Shown here: positions 7,056 through 9,396 of the stretch, in pieces
How the letters are laid out: every line of letters begins with the position of its first letter
Numbering within the stretch: position 1 is the stretch's first letter
Position numbers and translations under genes: made by a program
Notes under the pieces: generated by a model
Told to the model about the DNA's origin: nothing
What the model saw: the letters and a program-made list of their open reading frames with translations, nothing else
Databases searched by the model: none
NCBI GenBank assembly: GCA_002256685.1
Contig: NQJH01000129.1
Coordinates: forward strand, 1 to 9,396
Direction of reading: 5' to 3'
DNA: 9,396 bases
Origin: Methylococcaceae bacterium NSP1-2
GTDB lineage: Bacteria > Pseudomonadota > Gammaproteobacteria > Methylococcales > Methylomonadaceae

Positions 7056-7667
7056 ATGGTTTTTAAAAATATAAAGATTATCGCTGTTTTTATAGGTCTT
7101 CTGTTGCTAGGGATAAGTAACGCGTTTGCTATAGAGGACGGTGCAAAGCAAGTCGTTGATAAATTTCAGTCAGAACTGATTGCTGTGATGAAAAATGGCA
7201 AGCAATTAGGGTTTACAGGCAGATACGATAAACTGTATGGACCGGTTTCTAATAGCCATGACCTCAGCAAAATTGCGCGTATTGTGGTGGGTAAAGAATG
7301 GGAAAAATTATCGGAAGCGCAGCAAAAAAAGCTAGTCGATGTATTTAGTAAATTGAGTGTTGCCTCTTATGCACACAATTTCAAAGACTATTCAGGCGAA
7401 GCATTTACTATCGATTCAGAAGAAGAAACCGCTAGAGGCGGGGTGGTTGTTTATGCTCACCTGAGTATTCCTAATGACAAAGACGTTAAGTTTGAGTATC
7501 ATTTAAAAGATAAGGACAAGAGCTGGCGTATTATCAATATAGTGGCAAATGGCGTAAGTGATTTGGCATTAAAAAGATCAGAATATACCAGTATTCTCCA
7601 GCGTGAAGGCTTTGATAGCCTGATCGCAAAAATCAATGAAAAAATCGATAACTATTCAAAACTGTAG
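7056..7667 (+). CDS. hpnM: HpnM, MlaC/Ttg2D-family periplasmic lipid carrier
   Basis: This 203-residue exported protein of the MlaC (Ttg2D, toluene tolerance) family has a signal peptide: basic N-terminus, hydrophobic core at about 8-20 and cleavage likely after SNAFA (residue 25). The mature part has the family layout: an N-terminal helix (GAKQVVDKFQSELIAVMKN), HDLSKIARIVVGKEWEKLSE with the following helices at about 68-100, then beta-strands (SEEETARGGVVVYAHLSI, VKFEYHLKDKDKSWRIINIV) and the typical NGVSDLALKRSEYTSIL segment. MlaC proteins carry lipids across the periplasm; HpnM is the hopanoid-cluster version and is usually found with HpnN. The ATG is preceded by GAGG 8 nt upstream. It lies between hpnH and mlaA on the same strand, which supports a transport role for hopanoids. 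The exact ligand is inferred from context. Confidence 0.88.
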   Translation: MVFKNIKIIAVFIGLLLLGISNAFAIEDGAKQVVDKFQSELIAVMKNGKQLGFTGRYDKLYGPVSNSHDLSKIARIVVGKEWEKLSEAQQKKLVDVFSKLSVASYAHNFKDYSGEAFTIDSEEETARGGVVVYAHLSIPNDKDVKFEYHLKDKDKSWRIINIVANGVSDLALKRSEYTSILQREGFDSLIAKINEKIDNYSKL

Positions 7668-7724
7668 TTTATGGATTTTATTTTACGGTAACAATATTAA
7701 GGTAAAAGAACAACTATAGGTCTT

Positions 7725-8702
7725 ATGATAATGAATAGTCTACATAGCGGTAATGGAAAAATATTAAAAACGTCTTTGGTACTACTGATTGGTGCGTTAT
7801 CGCTAACGGGGTGTGCAACAACGACTGTTGAACATCAAACGATAGCGAGTGCAGCCGATCCTTATGAAGATGTAAATAGGGACATATTTGCTTTTAATGA
7901 TACCGTTGATAGCTATGTTGCTAAACCTATTTCAGATGCCTATAAATGGGTCACACCTCAATTTTTACAAACCGGCATATTTAATTTCTTCAATAACTTA
8001 AAAAATGTCAATGTAGTCATCAATGATGTTTTGCAGGCTAAATTTGAACAAAGTGCTGAAGATACCGGTCGGTTGTTAGTGAACAGCACCATCGGTTTGG
8101 GTGGTTTAGTTGATGTTGCCAAAGATGTTGGACTCCCGCAAAATGACGAAGACTTTGATCAAACCTTGGCAGTATGGGGCGTACCTAAAGGACCTTATTT
8201 AGTAATGCCTCTGTTAGGTCCTACAACAGCACGCGGAGCTCCTAGTTCAGTACTGGATACAGCGGCAAATCCTGCCAGTTATATCGGTATGCCTATACAA
8301 TTAGTATCGCTGTTAAACTCCCGCGCCAATGCGCAAGGTTCATTAGATGTCGTTCAAGAAGGTGCGTTAGACCCTTACGTTTTTATTCGCGAAGGTTATT
8401 TACAAACCCGCGACCACTTAGCGAGCGATGGAAAAAATCAGGCATCTTTGGATGTTGATAGTGAACTAGGTGACAATAATGTGGCTACTACTAAAACTGT
8501 TACTGATAAAAAAGTAGCGACTGATAGTACGGTAGCAGTGGCTGATAACGCAAATTATAACCTGCGTTTAAGTTCAGCTGATTCATTTGGTGGTGCGGCT
8601 CGTTCATTCGATGCAACGGCTAAGTCATTTGAAAATGCTAACGATAAAATAGATCAATTAGCGAAACAACAAAAAACCACAAAATCAAGAAAAGCGAAGT
8701 AA
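7725..8702 (+). CDS. mlaA: MlaA/VacJ-family outer-membrane lipoprotein with long C-terminal tail
   Basis: This 325-residue lipoprotein has a hydrophobic signal and lipobox LTGC, giving acylated Cys30. The MlaA hallmarks follow: DPYEDVNRDIFAFNDTVDSY (45-64), KPISDAYKWVTP (67-78), NNLKNVNVVINDVLQ (90-104), then WGVPKGPYLVMPLLGPTTAR (151-170) and ALDPYVFIREGYLQTRD (214-230). MlaA sits as a ring in the inner leaflet of the outer membrane and passes lipids to or from MlaC. The core ends near residue 233; E. coli MlaA is about 250 residues, so about 90 extra residues follow. They are rich in Ala, Ser, Thr, Asp and Lys and end in a basic KTTKSRKAK. The start could be ATG 7725 or ATG 7731; the weak AGG at 7718-7720 does not decide. 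It follows hpnM by 57 nt and probably shares its transcript. Confidence 0.88.
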   Translation: MIMNSLHSGNGKILKTSLVLLIGALSLTGCATTTVEHQTIASAADPYEDVNRDIFAFNDTVDSYVAKPISDAYKWVTPQFLQTGIFNFFNNLKNVNVVINDVLQAKFEQSAEDTGRLLVNSTIGLGGLVDVAKDVGLPQNDEDFDQTLAVWGVPKGPYLVMPLLGPTTARGAPSSVLDTAANPASYIGMPIQLVSLLNSRANAQGSLDVVQEGALDPYVFIREGYLQTRDHLASDGKNQASLDVDSELGDNNVATTKTVTDKKVATDSTVAVADNANYNLRLSSADSFGGAARSFDATAKSFENANDKIDQLAKQQKTTKSRKAK

Positions 8703-8710
8703 TTCTGTTA

Positions 8711-8742
8711 GGTAGAGACGCGTTAATCAACGCGTTTCTACC
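8711..8742. repeat. Strong intergenic hairpin between convergent mlaA and apt
   Basis: GGTAGAGACGCG (8711-8722) pairs with CGCGTTTCTACC (8731-8742) with one G-U wobble on the plus strand. The intervening TTAATCAA adds two more pairs, giving about 14 bp and a 4-nt loop. There is no T-tract on either side, so it is not a textbook intrinsic terminator, but its place between convergent genes allows a terminator or RNA-end role. The GTAGAGACGCG core looks like short dispersed palindromic repeats I recall from cyanobacteria and some other bacteria; this is from memory and was not tested. Confidence 0.55.
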
Positions 8743-8757
8743 GACTACAAATACTAC

Positions 8758-9273
8758 TTAAAAATGCAATAAAGAGTGAACCTCGTAGTCTTTCAGTTTT
8801 TCCCTACCTTCCAGAAAATCCAGCTCCACCACAAACGCACACGCTTCGACTTTAGCACCCAATTTTTCAACTAATTCACAACTGGCTTTTGCTGTACCGC
8901 CGGTTGCTAATAAATCATCAATTAACAACACACGATCATTACTATCAAACGCATCGATATGCGCTTCAAGTACCGCTGAGCCATACTCCAAATCGTAGGA
9001 TACACTTTGGACATCGTAAGGGAGTTTCCCCGGTTTGCGCAGTGGTATAAAAGGCAAACCTAATTCCCAAGCGACTAACGAGCCAAAAATAAAACCGCGT
9101 GCTTCCATGCCAGCAACAGCAGTAATATCGCGTCCCAAAAAAGGCTGTAGTAACGAATGTACCGCCAGTCTTAGCGTAGCGGGGTCTTTCACTAACGGGG
9201 TAATGTCTTTAAAAATAATACCTTGCTTGGGAAAATTAGGTATATCACGGATTTTATTTCTTAATCTGTCCAT
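8758..9273 (-). CDS. apt: Adenine phosphoribosyltransferase
   Basis: This 171-residue cytoplasmic type I phosphoribosyltransferase converts adenine and PRPP to AMP and pyrophosphate in purine salvage. The N-terminus IRDIPNFPKQGIIFKDITPL (8-27) is the Apt signature. GMEARGFIFG (55-64) and PLRKPGKLPY (77-86) form the base site and flexible loop. VLLIDDLLATGGTA (115-128) is the PRPP-binding loop. The length is typical. The start ATG at 9273 has AGGA 6 nt upstream. It follows dxs by 15 nt and is probably cotranscribed with it. HpnG releases adenine when it acts on adenosylhopane, so a nearby adenine-salvage gene fits functionally, but apt is a common housekeeping gene and the link may be chance. 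Confidence 0.97.
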   Translation of the reverse strand: MDRLRNKIRDIPNFPKQGIIFKDITPLVKDPATLRLAVHSLLQPFLGRDITAVAGMEARGFIFGSLVAWELGLPFIPLRKPGKLPYDVQSVSYDLEYGSAVLEAHIDAFDSNDRVLLIDDLLATGGTAKASCELVEKLGAKVEACAFVVELDFLEGREKLKDYEVHSLLHF

Positions 9274-9288
9274 TATTTATCCTCAAGT

Positions 9289-9396
9289 TTAAGCGCAAAA
9301 CGATTCAATCTGCGCCAAGATACCGTGCGTATCCAAGCTACACAAGGCTAATAATTCTTCGCGTGTACCTTGTTCAACAAAGCTATCAGGCAGCCC
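9289..9396 (-). CDS. dxs: 1-deoxy-D-xylulose-5-phosphate synthase, C-terminal end only
   Basis: The last 35 codons and a TAA stop (9291-9289) of a minus-strand gene enter from the right edge. The peptide begins GLPDSFVEQGTREELLALCS and continues with LDTHGI before ending IESFCA. This matches the remembered C-terminus of Dxs (GLPDxFIxHGxxxELLxxxGLDxxGI). Dxs condenses pyruvate and glyceraldehyde-3-phosphate in the first step of the MEP isoprenoid pathway, which supplies the farnesyl diphosphate used for squalene. The catalytic thiamine-binding parts lie outside the window. The identification rests on a short stretch, so it is fairly but not fully secure. Confidence 0.8.
   Translation of the reverse strand, partial: GLPDSFVEQGTREELLALCSLDTHGILAQIESFCA

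Noticed and set aside
8711..8760. Classical intrinsic terminator after mlaA
   Set aside because: The stem is strong but no run of T follows it in either direction, so it is reported as a hairpin/repeat only.
9035..9292. Plus-strand open frame opposite apt
   Set aside because: Antisense shadow of the conserved Apt N-terminal half.

Overview
The window carries a hopanoid (bacterial triterpenoid) biosynthesis and transport locus from a Gram-negative bacterium. The base composition is moderately AT-rich by eye. A single eukaryote-like squalene synthase next to shc, hpnG, hpnH and hpnN resembles gammaproteobacterial methanotrophs (Methylococcales). That placement is inferred from gene content and remembered family resemblance; no search was run.

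Layout. From 1 to 5448 the minus strand holds one tight operon, transcribed right to left: squalene synthase (5448-4348), squalene-hopene cyclase shc (4337-2395), the nucleoside-phosphorylase-like hpnG (2398-1667) and the RND-type transporter hpnN (1670 to beyond the left edge). hpnN runs off the window, so its C-terminus is missing. The shc/hpnG and hpnG/hpnN junctions are 4-base GTGA and ATGA overlaps. A 467-bp AT-rich divergent intergenic region (5449-5915) contains a good minus-strand promoter, a weaker plus-strand promoter and a perfect palindrome lying between their -35 boxes. To the right, on the plus strand, are hpnH (radical SAM adenosylhopane synthase, 5916-7019), hpnM (MlaC/Ttg2D-like periplasmic carrier, 7056-7667) and an mlaA/vacJ lipoprotein gene (7725-8702). 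A hairpin at 8711-8742 separates these from two minus-strand genes: apt (9273-8758) and the last 35 codons of dxs (9396-9289).

How the genes fit together. Dxs feeds the MEP pathway that yields farnesyl diphosphate. Squalene synthase couples two of these to squalene, and Shc cyclises squalene to hopene. HpnH adds a 5'-deoxyadenosyl unit, and HpnG removes adenine to start the bacteriohopanepolyol side chain. HpnN (inner membrane), HpnM (periplasm) and MlaA (outer membrane) could together form a trans-envelope route for the lipid.

The most notable anomaly is that shc is broken as read. The first 141 codons and the remainder are in different frames, and about 13 nt are missing at a conserved motif near 3904-3926. 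No other damage is visible in the gene, so this is either a very recent mutation or a sequence/assembly error. No mobile element, CRISPR array, rRNA or tRNA was seen.
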